Source of the DNA: a virus
Strand: one strand, 5' to 3'
IMG/VR virus record: IMGVR_UViG_3300045049_000093
Span: 1-53,350 of that record
DNA length: 53,350 bases
A model generated the notes under the pieces. It ran no database searches and was not told the origin of the DNA. It saw only the letters and a list, made by a program, of their open reading frames with translations. The translations under genes and the position numbers were made by a program. Below, one piece after another: positions 8,634 through 16,376 of the stretch; within the stretch, counting starts at the first letter, position 1; each line of letters starts with the position of its first letter.

Positions 8634-8639
8634 AAACCC
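8593..8639 (-). promoter_or_regulatory. programmed -1 ribosomal frameshift signal
   Basis: On the minus strand the heptamer GGGTTTT (8639-8633) lies in zero frame as G GGT TTT, directly followed by the TAG stop of the upstream gene. After a 5-base spacer comes a 10-bp stem, GCACCATCGG (8627-8618) with CCGGTGGTGC (8602-8593), including one G-U pair, around a 15-base loop. All elements of a classical X XXY YYZ frameshift site are present, and the -1 frame enters a start-less ORF. Confidence 0.8.
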
Positions 8640-9496
8640 GATGAATTGTCCGTGTAGTTGCCAGTGGTTGGGTCATATCCTGAATTGTTGGCAAAGTTAC
8701 TGAATGATGTATTTCCTAAATCGGAAGTTCCATCATAAGTTCCAGTAGTAGGATCATATCCTGTAGATCCTGCATAATTTGAGAATAAGCTGCTGTTACT
8801 AAAATTTCCTGTACCTGTGCTAGGATCGTAAGTACTGTATCCTCCACCTGTCATATTACCTACATTATTATTAGAACCGCCAGAGAATATACTCCCCCAT
8901 GGAACTTTTCCTAGAAGATTAGAAACTACACCAGATGTATTGGCAGCGCCTCCTGCACGAGCATTTCCTTGATTCTGCTGCAATTGACTGATATTTGCAC
9001 CAGTACCGTATATACCCGAGGCAAGTCCTGCATTACCTTGGGCACCCAATCCAGCAGCCTGCATCAATTGATTGATATAATTGTTATAATTCTGCGCAGC
9101 ATAGCCTGCATTATACTGACCAAGCATTGCCAGTTCATTTGGAGTATACAGAGAGCCATTAGCAGCCGCTGCTCTCTGTATTGCTTGATCCCCCTGCTGT
9201 ACAGCGAACTTATAGCCTGGGGAATTGTAGAAGACTGAATAGTTTGGTTGACCCGCTAAACCTAGCTGTGCTGCTAGATTAGTGTCTGCATAATTGCCTA
9301 GTCCTCTTTGAGTCCCATAAATACTGGACAGTTGTCCTTGAATTCCAGACTGAGTACCTATAGCATTTTGTTCAGCCCCTGTGAGAGCTCCAGTAGCATT
9401 ATTAGAACCCCAGTAGTTTATTCCTGCTTGGAGTCCTGCTCCAATTAGATTGCCCCAATTTACTTCTGTATTAGTAGCGGTATTAGGATCAGCCAT
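8630..9496 (-). CDS. ejection/tail-type virion protein, zero-frame product
   Basis: 288 residues when terminated at the TAG at 8632-8630, 651 when ribosomes slip. The N-terminal two thirds resemble P22-type internal or tail hub-associated proteins in being rich in Gly, Ala, Asn and Gln helices. The C-terminal third is a low-complexity region with two close copies of a GYDPTTG.Y unit (from about residue 250) and a third degenerate copy. No enzyme motif. The ATG at 9496 follows the 58-residue membrane protein gene by two bases. Function inferred from position only. Confidence 0.65.
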   Translation of the reverse strand: MADPNTATNTEVNWGNLIGAGLQAGINYWGSNNATGALTGAEQNAIGTQSGIQGQLSSIYGTQRGLGNYADTNLAAQLGLAGQPNYSVFYNSPGYKFAVQQGDQAIQRAAAANGSLYTPNELAMLGQYNAGYAAQNYNNYINQLMQAAGLGAQGNAGLASGIYGTGANISQLQQNQGNARAGGAANTSGVVSNLLGKVPWGSIFSGGSNNNVGNMTGGGYSTYDPSTGTGNFSNSSLFSNYAGSTGYDPTTGTYDGTSDLGNTSFSNFANNSGYDPTTGNYTDNSSGF

Positions 9497-9498
9497 AA

Positions 9499-9675
9499 TT
9501 AATTCTTATTCTTTATTTTAAAATATATAGTAATTAATCCTGCAGATATCGCTACTATATAAGAAATGGCAGCCAGCTCAGGCGCTGCTTTAACTAATAC
9601 TTCCATAAGTTTTCCAAATCCAAGAGCTACTGCAGTAGTAGCCAGAGACAACTCTGAAGAAGGATGATCTTGCAT
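9499..9675 (-). CDS. 58-residue single-TM protein, possible second holin
   Basis: ATG at 9675 with AGGA and 5 bases spacing. The protein has a short polar N-terminus, an amphipathic region (about 12-32), one hydrophobic segment (about 36-53) and a strongly basic tail KIKNKN. Size and layout fit a small holin or a pinholin-like or membrane-anchoring protein. It ends two bases before the next virion gene, so it is translated with the ejection protein genes rather than with the lysozyme. A virion-linked membrane role is equally possible. Confidence 0.65.
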   Translation of the reverse strand: MQDHPSSELSLATTAVALGFGKLMEVLVKAAPELAAISYIVAISAGLITIYFKIKNKN

Positions 9676-9682
9676 AATTATC

Positions 9683-10336
9683 CTATGTAAATACTACTGA
9701 ATAGGTAGTAGCACTTAAAAATAATGCTTGGGTATAGGGTGCCCCGCCGGACCAGAACCATCGAGCTACCCCATTAGAGAACGAGTATTGAGAGGAAGCT
9801 GATGTTCTAGATTTAGAACCCACTGTCATGGTATTCCATAAATTACTGCCTGGATCTGATATAGCAGAAATACTAAAAGTATCACCATAAGTACTGGCAA
9901 TAGTATCTACGGCAGAATACAATTGTTGAATAGAATAACCCTTAAAGGTAGTAGGACTTACAGATCCACTTGGAGTATCATTAATCGAAAAGCCGTAAGT
10001 AAAGTCTCCACCAAAAGCAAGTAGTTGAGCAGCATTAAGCGTAATAGTTGTAGCACTAGGGCCTGTTAAGGTTGCTGCTTGTCCAGATAAAGTAAATATA
10101 CCTGTTCCGGCTAACATTGAATTGGTATTCTTTGCTGCGAAAAGAGTCCCTATATCTACTCCACCACTTTGAATATTCAATGTTCCGTATGGAGTTCCGT
10201 GAGCTGCTCCTGCATACCTATTAGCTATATCTACCCCAGATACTTGAATATTTACATTAGCTATAGGAGTGAAAGCTCCTATTGGTAAGAGCAGATCATC
10301 TAAATCTGCACCGTTAGATCTAATACCACTAGCCAA
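9683..10336 (-). CDS. tail-associated beta-rich protein with GxFxLxGQxAxL motif
   Basis: 217 residues, no enzyme motif. Residues 78-91 carry a glycine-framed beta motif (GIFTLSGQAATL) that recurs in two other proteins of the structural arm (24.6-27.3 kb). The N-terminus overlaps the C-terminus of the S74 fibre gene by 8 bases. The C-terminal half is Ser/Thr-rich with aromatic residues, like small fibre or decoration domains. Probably a minor tail or fibre-associated component; family not recognised. Confidence 0.6.
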   Translation of the reverse strand: MASGIRSNGADLDDLLLPIGAFTPIANVNIQVSGVDIANRYAGAAHGTPYGTLNIQSGGVDIGTLFAAKNTNSMLAGTGIFTLSGQAATLTGPSATTITLNAAQLLAFGGDFTYGFSINDTPSGSVSPTTFKGYSIQQLYSAVDTIASTYGDTFSISAISDPGSNLWNTMTVGSKSRTSASSQYSFSNGVARWFWSGGAPYTQALFLSATTYSVVFT

Positions 10337-11132
10337 TTTTACTTTCCAGAATCTTTATTTTTTCTTTTAAAGACTTTACTTCCTCAATCAGTACAGCTAC
10401 AAGTCCATTATAATTTACAGATTCATGGATATCTTTAGCTACCAATTCTGGAGCTACCTTTTTCACATCTCTGGATAGAACTCCAATTGATGGCTGGTCA
10501 GAATCTTTCCATACGAATTTATACCCGTACAGTCCATCTAAAATTTCCGAAGAATTTTCTATACGACGGATTTTCTTTTTAAGCTTAGGGTCTGAGGTAG
10601 CATTTAAAGTAGTACCCTGAACAGTGCCAGTTACTGCTAAAGTACTGCCGTTCCAAGTTAAATTAGCAGAGCCAGCAAATGCTCCACCATTGTTAAACTG
10701 TACTTGGGTATTGGCTCCTCCGGGGACTCCGGGAGGAGCTGCAAATGTACCATCTGCTCTTAAATAATTTGTAGTTCCACCCCCACTGGCTGGAACTGAT
10801 CCTGAGAGAAGATTAGTAAAAGTATTTATTAAACTGGTTAACTGTACTTTATTTATTGAAACTGGTTCAGCAGTTGCATTACTTACATTACCTAGCACAG
10901 TATTTGTAGGTATAGGTGTTAAACCAATAACTGTAGCAGTTTGAGTACTGGTCTGATTTCCGCTTACATTGGTAAGTACTACTACTCCACCACTACTTAT
11001 AGCATTTCTTACATCTCCGCCTACCAAGAAATGAGTAATGAAATTCCTAAACCATTCTCTATCCCATTGCTCAGGAATACTGGTGACAGCAGGAGCCGAT
11101 ATGCCTTGTTTAACTGGTAAACGAACTACCAT
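10329..11132 (-). CDS. tail fibre with C-terminal S74 intramolecular chaperone
   Basis: 267 residues. The N-terminal ~50 residues contain a helical W..EWFRNF segment that probably attaches to the tail. The middle is Gly/Thr/Asn-rich fibre with the common NYLRADGTFAAP motif. From residue 179 a peptidase S74 domain begins (TSDPKLKKKI at 179-188, GVLSRDVKKVAPELV at 217-231, VNYNGLVAVLIEEV at 239-252). This ends in a coiled coil. S74 domains fold the trimer and then cut themselves off at the Ser of the SD pair. It overlaps the gp10-like gene by 7 bases. Confidence 0.88.
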   Translation of the reverse strand: MVVRLPVKQGISAPAVTSIPEQWDREWFRNFITHFLVGGDVRNAISSGGVVVLTNVSGNQTSTQTATVIGLTPIPTNTVLGNVSNATAEPVSINKVQLTSLINTFTNLLSGSVPASGGGTTNYLRADGTFAAPPGVPGGANTQVQFNNGGAFAGSANLTWNGSTLAVTGTVQGTTLNATSDPKLKKKIRRIENSSEILDGLYGYKFVWKDSDQPSIGVLSRDVKKVAPELVAKDIHESVNYNGLVAVLIEEVKSLKEKIKILESKIG

Positions 11133-12871
11133 TTATTCATCTCAATTTCTGAAGTTATTTGAACTGTGAATAATTGAGTAGGGTCGCTAGTAGAAAATTT
11201 GTAGACCCTATTTCTTGATTGCCCTAGATTGAACCACGTAGCCCTAGTATTGAAACTTCCAATAGTTCCAAGATTTCTACTAGGAAATCCACGGAAAGTA
11301 TTGGCAGCATCATCAGAGACCCATAGGGAAAGAGTAGCCCCAGTAAAAGCATCTTGTCCCGTGGAAATTACAATTTCTAAGCGTCTATGATTAATACGGT
11401 TATGATCTTTGTATATAGGTTGAGTAACCATCGTACAGACCATTGTATTTCCGTACTCAGTGAACGTGGAAGTATCTAGATATCCGATACCGCTGCCCTG
11501 GCTATCTCCTATGAACTGCTTGCCGAATAGATTATAATAGGACAATCCTCTCCAGTATCCTATATTGTATGACTCTATCTCGAACCACTCCTGGGTTAGG
11601 CAGTCATATGCGATGGTTCTGAAAGCTGCTGGCATTACATAGATCCATAGTGGATGTCCAGCAATGCTAGGTGTAAGTGCATATGAGCCTGTAAGATCGG
11701 CGTGCTCTAAAATAGCCTCTATACCACTATTGGATACTCTCTGGGGGGTTTGTCCGCTTTTACGTCGAACAGTTCGATCATTAGCAACCCAGAAAAGAGA
11801 TTGATCCTGTGTACCTATAGAATACGCAGCATTAGGATCACACCCGATTTCCATGAAGCTTTGAGGAGCTGTAGAAAAGGGAGTACCTACTGGATTGCCT
11901 ACGTTCAAATATCCTTCTGAGGTCTTAGTTCCGAATATAGTAATCTCCCTATGATCGCAACCCATACCTACGAATAAATCTGTACCAAATTCTCTAGGAA
12001 ATATAGCATTAGTATTAAAAGTAATCTGCCCTTGTCCTGATACTGCCTGTCCGTCGTCGTTATAAAAAAGACGACCACTCTGGGCTAGAAACACTATGTA
12101 ACTATCTACAAATTTAATGTCTACAGCGCCATAGGTAGTAAACAAAGATGCAGTTAATTGCTGAAATTTAGATTGAGGACTGCCGTAAGAAAAGGTTGCT
12201 CCAGTAGTGGTTCCTACTACCGTAGTTATCGCACCGCCACTCAAAGTGCCTAGCTTAAATGTACCTATTCCGTCTGTTGACAGAATTAGATATGTGGTAG
12301 GATTTGTGTATCCAGAAATGGAGCCTGTTCCTGAAAAGGTCCCGGAGATAGTAATCTGCATGCCTACTGATAAATTAGTAGTTGCGGAAGTAAAGGTAAA
12401 GGTTCCTGCGGTGTCTGTAATTACTGCTCCGGAAATAGTACTAACAGATGTAGGCGCATTAGGACAATAAGTGTAGCAAGTAGTGCTATTGGGAACTAGA
12501 ATAATTAGACAGGCAGTGTTGTCGGCCATTCTTACAAAAGAACTACCCGGAATACCAGTACCTAGCTGAGTAAGAGTTCCTGTAGAAGATACGCTATACA
12601 AAGTAGGTCCTATTACTGCGTACAGTACTCCTTGCATGGACCATATTCCACGTACGGCATTACTAGTACCATCCGTAGCAAATGAAGTAATGCCTGCCCA
12701 TCTTCGTAAGAACGAAGGAACAGATTCCTGAGGACTTCCGGATTTAAGTTCTAGAAGTACTGAATCTGCAGGTGCTGGCTCACTAAATACATTAACTAAT
12801 CTCTTACAGCTAGCTGCAGGATCGTTAGTAACGTAAGAGCCAATAGGCAGAGGTATAGAAATTGAAGCCAT
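11126..12871 (-). CDS. P22 gp10-like tail hub / packaged DNA stabilisation protein
   Basis: 581 residues; P22 gp10 is 472, so about 110 longer. The N-terminus (PIGSYVTNDPAASC..LVNVF) and the blade-like repeats (GIWSMQGVLYAVIGPTLY, then similar strands, and later VGMGCDHREITIFGTKTSEGY) match the phage stabilisation protein family, a beta-propeller-like hub that plugs the portal after packaging. An insert rich in Thr/Gly around residues 140-220 is a probable added Ig-like domain. It starts one base after a small ORF stop (TAAATG), next to gp4. Confidence 0.85.
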   Translation of the reverse strand: MASISIPLPIGSYVTNDPAASCKRLVNVFSEPAPADSVLLELKSGSPQESVPSFLRRWAGITSFATDGTSNAVRGIWSMQGVLYAVIGPTLYSVSSTGTLTQLGTGIPGSSFVRMADNTACLIILVPNSTTCYTYCPNAPTSVSTISGAVITDTAGTFTFTSATTNLSVGMQITISGTFSGTGSISGYTNPTTYLILSTDGIGTFKLGTLSGGAITTVVGTTTGATFSYGSPQSKFQQLTASLFTTYGAVDIKFVDSYIVFLAQSGRLFYNDDGQAVSGQGQITFNTNAIFPREFGTDLFVGMGCDHREITIFGTKTSEGYLNVGNPVGTPFSTAPQSFMEIGCDPNAAYSIGTQDQSLFWVANDRTVRRKSGQTPQRVSNSGIEAILEHADLTGSYALTPSIAGHPLWIYVMPAAFRTIAYDCLTQEWFEIESYNIGYWRGLSYYNLFGKQFIGDSQGSGIGYLDTSTFTEYGNTMVCTMVTQPIYKDHNRINHRRLEIVISTGQDAFTGATLSLWVSDDAANTFRGFPSRNLGTIGSFNTRATWFNLGQSRNRVYKFSTSDPTQLFTVQITSEIEMNKW

Positions 12872-12988
12872 TTAGATCCAGTTCGGGCCTTTTTGAAGAT
12901 TATCCTTTTCAGGAAGAATCTGAAGATTATAACGATAAGCTGTATGCCCTCTGATGCAGGGCTTTATATCCAATTGGGTCCTCCCCAT
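12872..12988 (-). CDS. possible 38-residue ORF between gp4 and gp10
   Basis: An ATG at 12988 lies inside the end of the gp4-like gene in another frame and opens 38 codons, ending TAA directly before the gp10 ATG. The last residues (GPNWI) echo the last residues of the gp4-like protein (GGPNWI). It fills an otherwise untranslated gap of about 90 bases and could couple translation. The ribosome site is weak. It may be a remnant of a duplicated gp4 C-terminus. Confidence 0.35.
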   Translation of the reverse strand: MGRTQLDIKPCIRGHTAYRYNLQILPEKDNLQKGPNWI

Positions 12989-13365
12989 GGACCGCCCTGT
13001 GATCTCGGGAGTTCGCTGAAATCAGCCTCACTGTAAAGTACGGAGCGCTTAACAAGCTGACGCTTAGCTTCAGCAATATCATCAATAAGTAAGGGACTTT
13101 GAATAGTAATGCCGTAATGGGCGGCTAACTGTCGAGCGAGTAGCAATTTAACCCCATGTACATCTTCTGGACGCAGGGGAGCTGTAGCCTGGAGACTGGT
13201 CTGTGTCCACCACCCTAATCTCATACCATCTGCAGCTTCATTCAAAAGATAATCGTTAAGAACAGTAAGACCTACTTGCCCTTGTTCATTGCTAGGGCTA
13301 GAGTTCTCATCTATTACGCCTAGTTTTTGATAGGCGAATGTGATAATTTCTAAATTACTTGCCAT
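12964..13365 (-). CDS. P22 gp4-like tail accessory / head completion protein
   Basis: 133 residues from the ATG at 13365, chosen because AAAGGA lies 7 bases upstream; an earlier in-frame ATG at 13404 adds 13 residues without support. The helical pattern FAYQKLGVID...LNDYLLNEAADGMRLGWW and LARQLAAHYG match the P22 tail accessory factor gp4 family, which binds below the portal and adapts it to gp10. No transglycosylase motif seen. Its place between coat and gp10 is the P22 order. Confidence 0.82.
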   Translation of the reverse strand: MASNLEIITFAYQKLGVIDENSSPSNEQGQVGLTVLNDYLLNEAADGMRLGWWTQTSLQATAPLRPEDVHGVKLLLARQLAAHYGITIQSPLLIDDIAEAKRQLVKRSVLYSEADFSELPRSQGGPWGGPNWI

Positions 13366-13465
13366 TACTGTTCCTTTAGAAAAGGTGAGGCAGTTACTCT
13401 CCACTTGCCCCTAAAGTCAATGTCCTCATGATAGAGGTTCCTAAAGTCTAGGGCCATTTACCTAG

Positions 13466-13492
13466 ACTAGACTGGGAGAAGGGCAGTCTAGT
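13466..13492 (-). repeat. 9-bp inverted repeat downstream of the decoration gene
   Basis: ACTAGACTG (13466-13474) and CAGTCTAGT (13484-13492) form a perfect 9-bp stem with a 9-base loop, a few bases after the stop of the 148-residue gene. There is no following run of T on either strand, so it is more likely an RNA-processing or stability hairpin that sets coat-level expression apart from gp4 than a Rho-independent terminator. Confidence 0.6.
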
Positions 13493-13500
13493 AAACCCTT

Positions 13501-13947
13501 TTAGGCAACCCTAATCCAAGTACGCGGACCAGCACCCTTAGTGTTGTCACCATTGAGAGTGTACTGATACCGATACGTCACACCGCTGGCGGTGGAAGTA
13601 CCAGACACTGCAGTACCCGCAATGTTGTCACTAACAGTAGATCCCTGAGTACCAGTAGAGCTGGAGCCGGAATAGTTCGTAGCCGCATTGATGGTCAACG
13701 CAGTAATAGTATTACCATTAACCGAGTTGCTCACCTCTGCAGTAGCACCATCCGGAGCATTTTGAGGAAGAGTCACAGTAAGCGCAGCTAGAGTGCCTCC
13801 GATATGGATAACAAGCTTGTTGTTGTTCATCTGGATCGTAGACCCAGTAACTAGACCACCAGTGACGCCTTGCAGCGCCACATTGGTGTAAAAGTCGAAC
13901 GGAGATCCAACCACATCTGCCTTACCATAACCAACTTGAGTAGTCAT
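13501..13947 (-). CDS. putative head decoration protein
   Basis: 148 residues directly downstream of the coat gene, beta-rich, Thr/Gly/Ser-rich, without Cys. It starts with an ATG after a short gap of 19 bases containing AGGAGC. GC content and codon use resemble the coat gene, suggesting high expression. The central ASNSVNGNTIT-like strands and Gly/Ser loops suit a small Ig-like or jelly-roll capsid protein. The decoration role is inferred from position; no family recognised. Confidence 0.6.
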   Translation of the reverse strand: MTTQVGYGKADVVGSPFDFYTNVALQGVTGGLVTGSTIQMNNNKLVIHIGGTLAALTVTLPQNAPDGATAEVSNSVNGNTITALTINAATNYSGSSSTGTQGSTVSDNIAGTAVSGTSTASGVTYRYQYTLNGDNTKGAGPRTWIRVA

Positions 13948-13966
13948 ATTAATATGCTCCTATTGA

Positions 13967-15229
13967 TTAGGCCGGCTGATGAATCAAGCGAACCGCCAGT
14001 TCGGGGTACGCAAGGACTTCACCAGAGATAGTGTCAAGACGGGCCGGCAAAAGATCGTTATTCGGGTCCCATTGCTGAGCAAACCGAATATTGTATCCTT
14101 CGAAAGACTCTTGAGCAGTGAACTTCACCAACTGGGACAGGTCGAGCATCGGAGGATTAGCAAACACAATCGCGTCTCGATACCAGCCGATAGATTGCTT
14201 GACTAGCTGACCAGAAATAGCCGCTGGAGCGGCCCCCATCACAGTGATAGCAGCACCGTTAGCCGGCACCGAGTCCACGTTCTGATAAGCGCCGCCAGTG
14301 ATGATGCCCGGAGAAATACTGACTGCGATAGCGCCAGCAGTATCCGAAATAGTCGTGTTAACCACGAACTGTTTCAGACGGCCCAAGGAAACCTTGGACT
14401 CCGGATCAACGTCGTTAACACCAGCAATCGTAATAACGTCGCCAGCATTCAAAGTCGTAGCACCAGAGTTCCAGCCATTGGTATTCAGAGTAGTAGACGA
14501 AACAAAAGCGTTGCCCGAACCACTATTACCCTGACCAGCGCCGTTGACAACCGGAGTACTACCAGTAACCGTACCCACCAAGTGAGCAGGAAGTTTGGTA
14601 TTACGGAAAGCAACGAAGCCAGCAACTTTGTCTGCAATTACACCCTCAAGCCATTCATCAGAGATGCTGGCTTCCGGATTAAACAAGCCCTTATTATCGA
14701 GAATGAACTCGTAAGAAGCCTGCGGATTAGCAGTAAGGGTCCGACGATCATCTTCCGGAGCCAAAGTTTCCGTGAGGAATCGCTCTGCCTGGAGGACGGT
14801 TTGGAAGCTCACAGGAGTATTGTACGCACCCACGAATTTCGGAACCTGGTTCACCAGAGAAGTGACGTCCAATTCTATAAGTGCAGCAACCTTAGCCATT
14901 GCTGGTTCAAGGACCTGCTCTTCGAAGTTGTTTAACTGCATCGCTCGCTCAACGGAGGTGAAGTTAATATCCACACCACGTTGGTTCGCAACACTGAGAG
15001 TAGCGTAACGCTGAACCGAGTTTTCCGCAGCCATCGTAGCGCCCTTGCGGCCGACATACTGGAACGGCAGCCGGATAGAGAGCTGCTGACCAAGGATGAC
15101 GCCCTGAATGGGGCCAGGAAGAAGGCTTTGATAATCTCGGTTAGTCCGCCCCGTCATATTGGCCTTAGCGTGAAGCAGCACAAGAGCCTTGCGCGCAACC
15201 CACTGGGCCGTTAGGAGTGAATTAGCCAT
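13967..15229 (-). CDS. major coat protein, P22 gp5-like (HK97 fold)
   Basis: 420 residues; P22 gp5 is 430. It shows the family's order of segments: an N-terminal helical scaffold-interacting region (MANSLLTAQWVARKALVLL), the RTNRDYQSLLPGPI and IRLPFQYVGRKG region, the ATLSVANQRGVDINFTSVERAM strand-helix segment, and a Gly/Thr-rich inserted domain about 225-330 followed by GWYRDAIVFANPPM. It is preceded by the scaffold gene and followed by the decoration gene, as in P22-type modules. GC content is higher than in neighbouring regulatory DNA, in keeping with strong expression. Confidence 0.92.
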   Translation of the reverse strand: MANSLLTAQWVARKALVLLHAKANMTGRTNRDYQSLLPGPIQGVILGQQLSIRLPFQYVGRKGATMAAENSVQRYATLSVANQRGVDINFTSVERAMQLNNFEEQVLEPAMAKVAALIELDVTSLVNQVPKFVGAYNTPVSFQTVLQAERFLTETLAPEDDRRTLTANPQASYEFILDNKGLFNPEASISDEWLEGVIADKVAGFVAFRNTKLPAHLVGTVTGSTPVVNGAGQGNSGSGNAFVSSTTLNTNGWNSGATTLNAGDVITIAGVNDVDPESKVSLGRLKQFVVNTTISDTAGAIAVSISPGIITGGAYQNVDSVPANGAAITVMGAAPAAISGQLVKQSIGWYRDAIVFANPPMLDLSQLVKFTAQESFEGYNIRFAQQWDPNNDLLPARLDTISGEVLAYPELAVRLIHQPA

Positions 15230-15236
15230 GATTTAA

Positions 15237-16331
15237 TTATCGCATTGCTCGACGAAGTGAGAGTCGAGCTTCTCGTTCTTTAATTTTCTTCGCCCTCTCA
15301 TTAGCAACCCACTCATCCATAGACATTACATGTTCATCCTTAGACGGAGGCGCACTGCCCTGGACAGGTTTCGGAGGAGGCGGAGCCTGAGTGACTTTAG
15401 CAACAGCCGGTTTAGCGGCAGGCTTAGTCGTTTTCGACGGTTCTTTAGACGTATTCACAGTTTCAGTTTTAGCTCTAACGAGTTGTTCTTCAAGTCTCCC
15501 AATTGCCGCTGCCTGGCTAACCGGCTCCATTCTGGAAATACGGATAGCAAGGTCTGGATTCTTAGCCAAATGGTACGCAATTGCTGGTCCGTTATCAGAC
15601 CGTACCACAACCTTAGCTGCTTCCTGTGAAAGGGAAGGCAAACTAGGATTAGAAATAACCAAATCAAAATCTGGAGCTGTTTTACGGAACTCCGCAGCCT
15701 TAGCTTCAAATGCCTGACGAGTAGCTACTTCGCTTTGGCGACTCTCAATCTGTTGGACTGCTGATTCGACTCGTTTATTTACCTGCCTCTGAATCCATTC
15801 GCTCTGCAATTTGCTGAGCTTATCTGGATCATACTCGGCACTTTCAAGAGTAGGCGGAGGATCATCATTATCTACCTTCTGAGTAGCCGCAGGCTGCGAT
15901 TCCTGCTGTTTAGCAACTGAGCCTTTACGCAGCTCATCTACTTGAGATAGAAGATATTCCCCGTACTTTCTAAGTGCATTTCGTTCTGCAACCAATTCTT
16001 CTATACGTTCCTGAGCCCTGCCGCGAGGTTTACCGTCATTAGTAGATTCCTCGGATTCGGGTGTGTTTTCGCCTTCAGGATTGGCGGATTCGGCAGCTAC
16101 CGGCTCTGCCTCTTGTTCGGTAGTAGAACCGTCATTATTGCCAGGTTCGGCTGGCTCCGCATTAACAGAAGCTGCAATGGCGGCATCAACTTCTGCTTCC
16201 TCGTTTTTAGCCTGTGGAGCGGCTTCCGGACTTTTCGCCTCCGGAGTAGCAAATAGAGTTTCCCTAGTATCTGGCACCTGCGCAGGTGTTTGGGACTCAT
16301 AAGATTTCAAATCATCACGTGTAAAAGCCAT
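15237..16331 (-). CDS. scaffolding protein
   Basis: 364 residues (P22 gp8 303). It is highly charged, with an acidic, Ala/Pro/Glu-rich N-terminal half (about 10-110), a coiled-coil middle (110-260) and a basic, helical C-terminus (EWVANERAKKIKEREARLSLRRAMR region) that in P22 binds the coat protein. It lies between portal and coat, the standard position. It would direct procapsid assembly and leave before or during packaging. No protease motif is present. Confidence 0.85.
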   Translation of the reverse strand: MAFTRDDLKSYESQTPAQVPDTRETLFATPEAKSPEAAPQAKNEEAEVDAAIAASVNAEPAEPGNNDGSTTEQEAEPVAAESANPEGENTPESEESTNDGKPRGRAQERIEELVAERNALRKYGEYLLSQVDELRKGSVAKQQESQPAATQKVDNDDPPPTLESAEYDPDKLSKLQSEWIQRQVNKRVESAVQQIESRQSEVATRQAFEAKAAEFRKTAPDFDLVISNPSLPSLSQEAAKVVVRSDNGPAIAYHLAKNPDLAIRISRMEPVSQAAAIGRLEEQLVRAKTETVNTSKEPSKTTKPAAKPAVAKVTQAPPPPKPVQGSAPPSKDEHVMSMDEWVANERAKKIKEREARLSLRRAMR

Positions 16332-16376
16332 ATTGTCTCCTAATACATCGGTTTACGACCGAAGGAACGATTGGAG

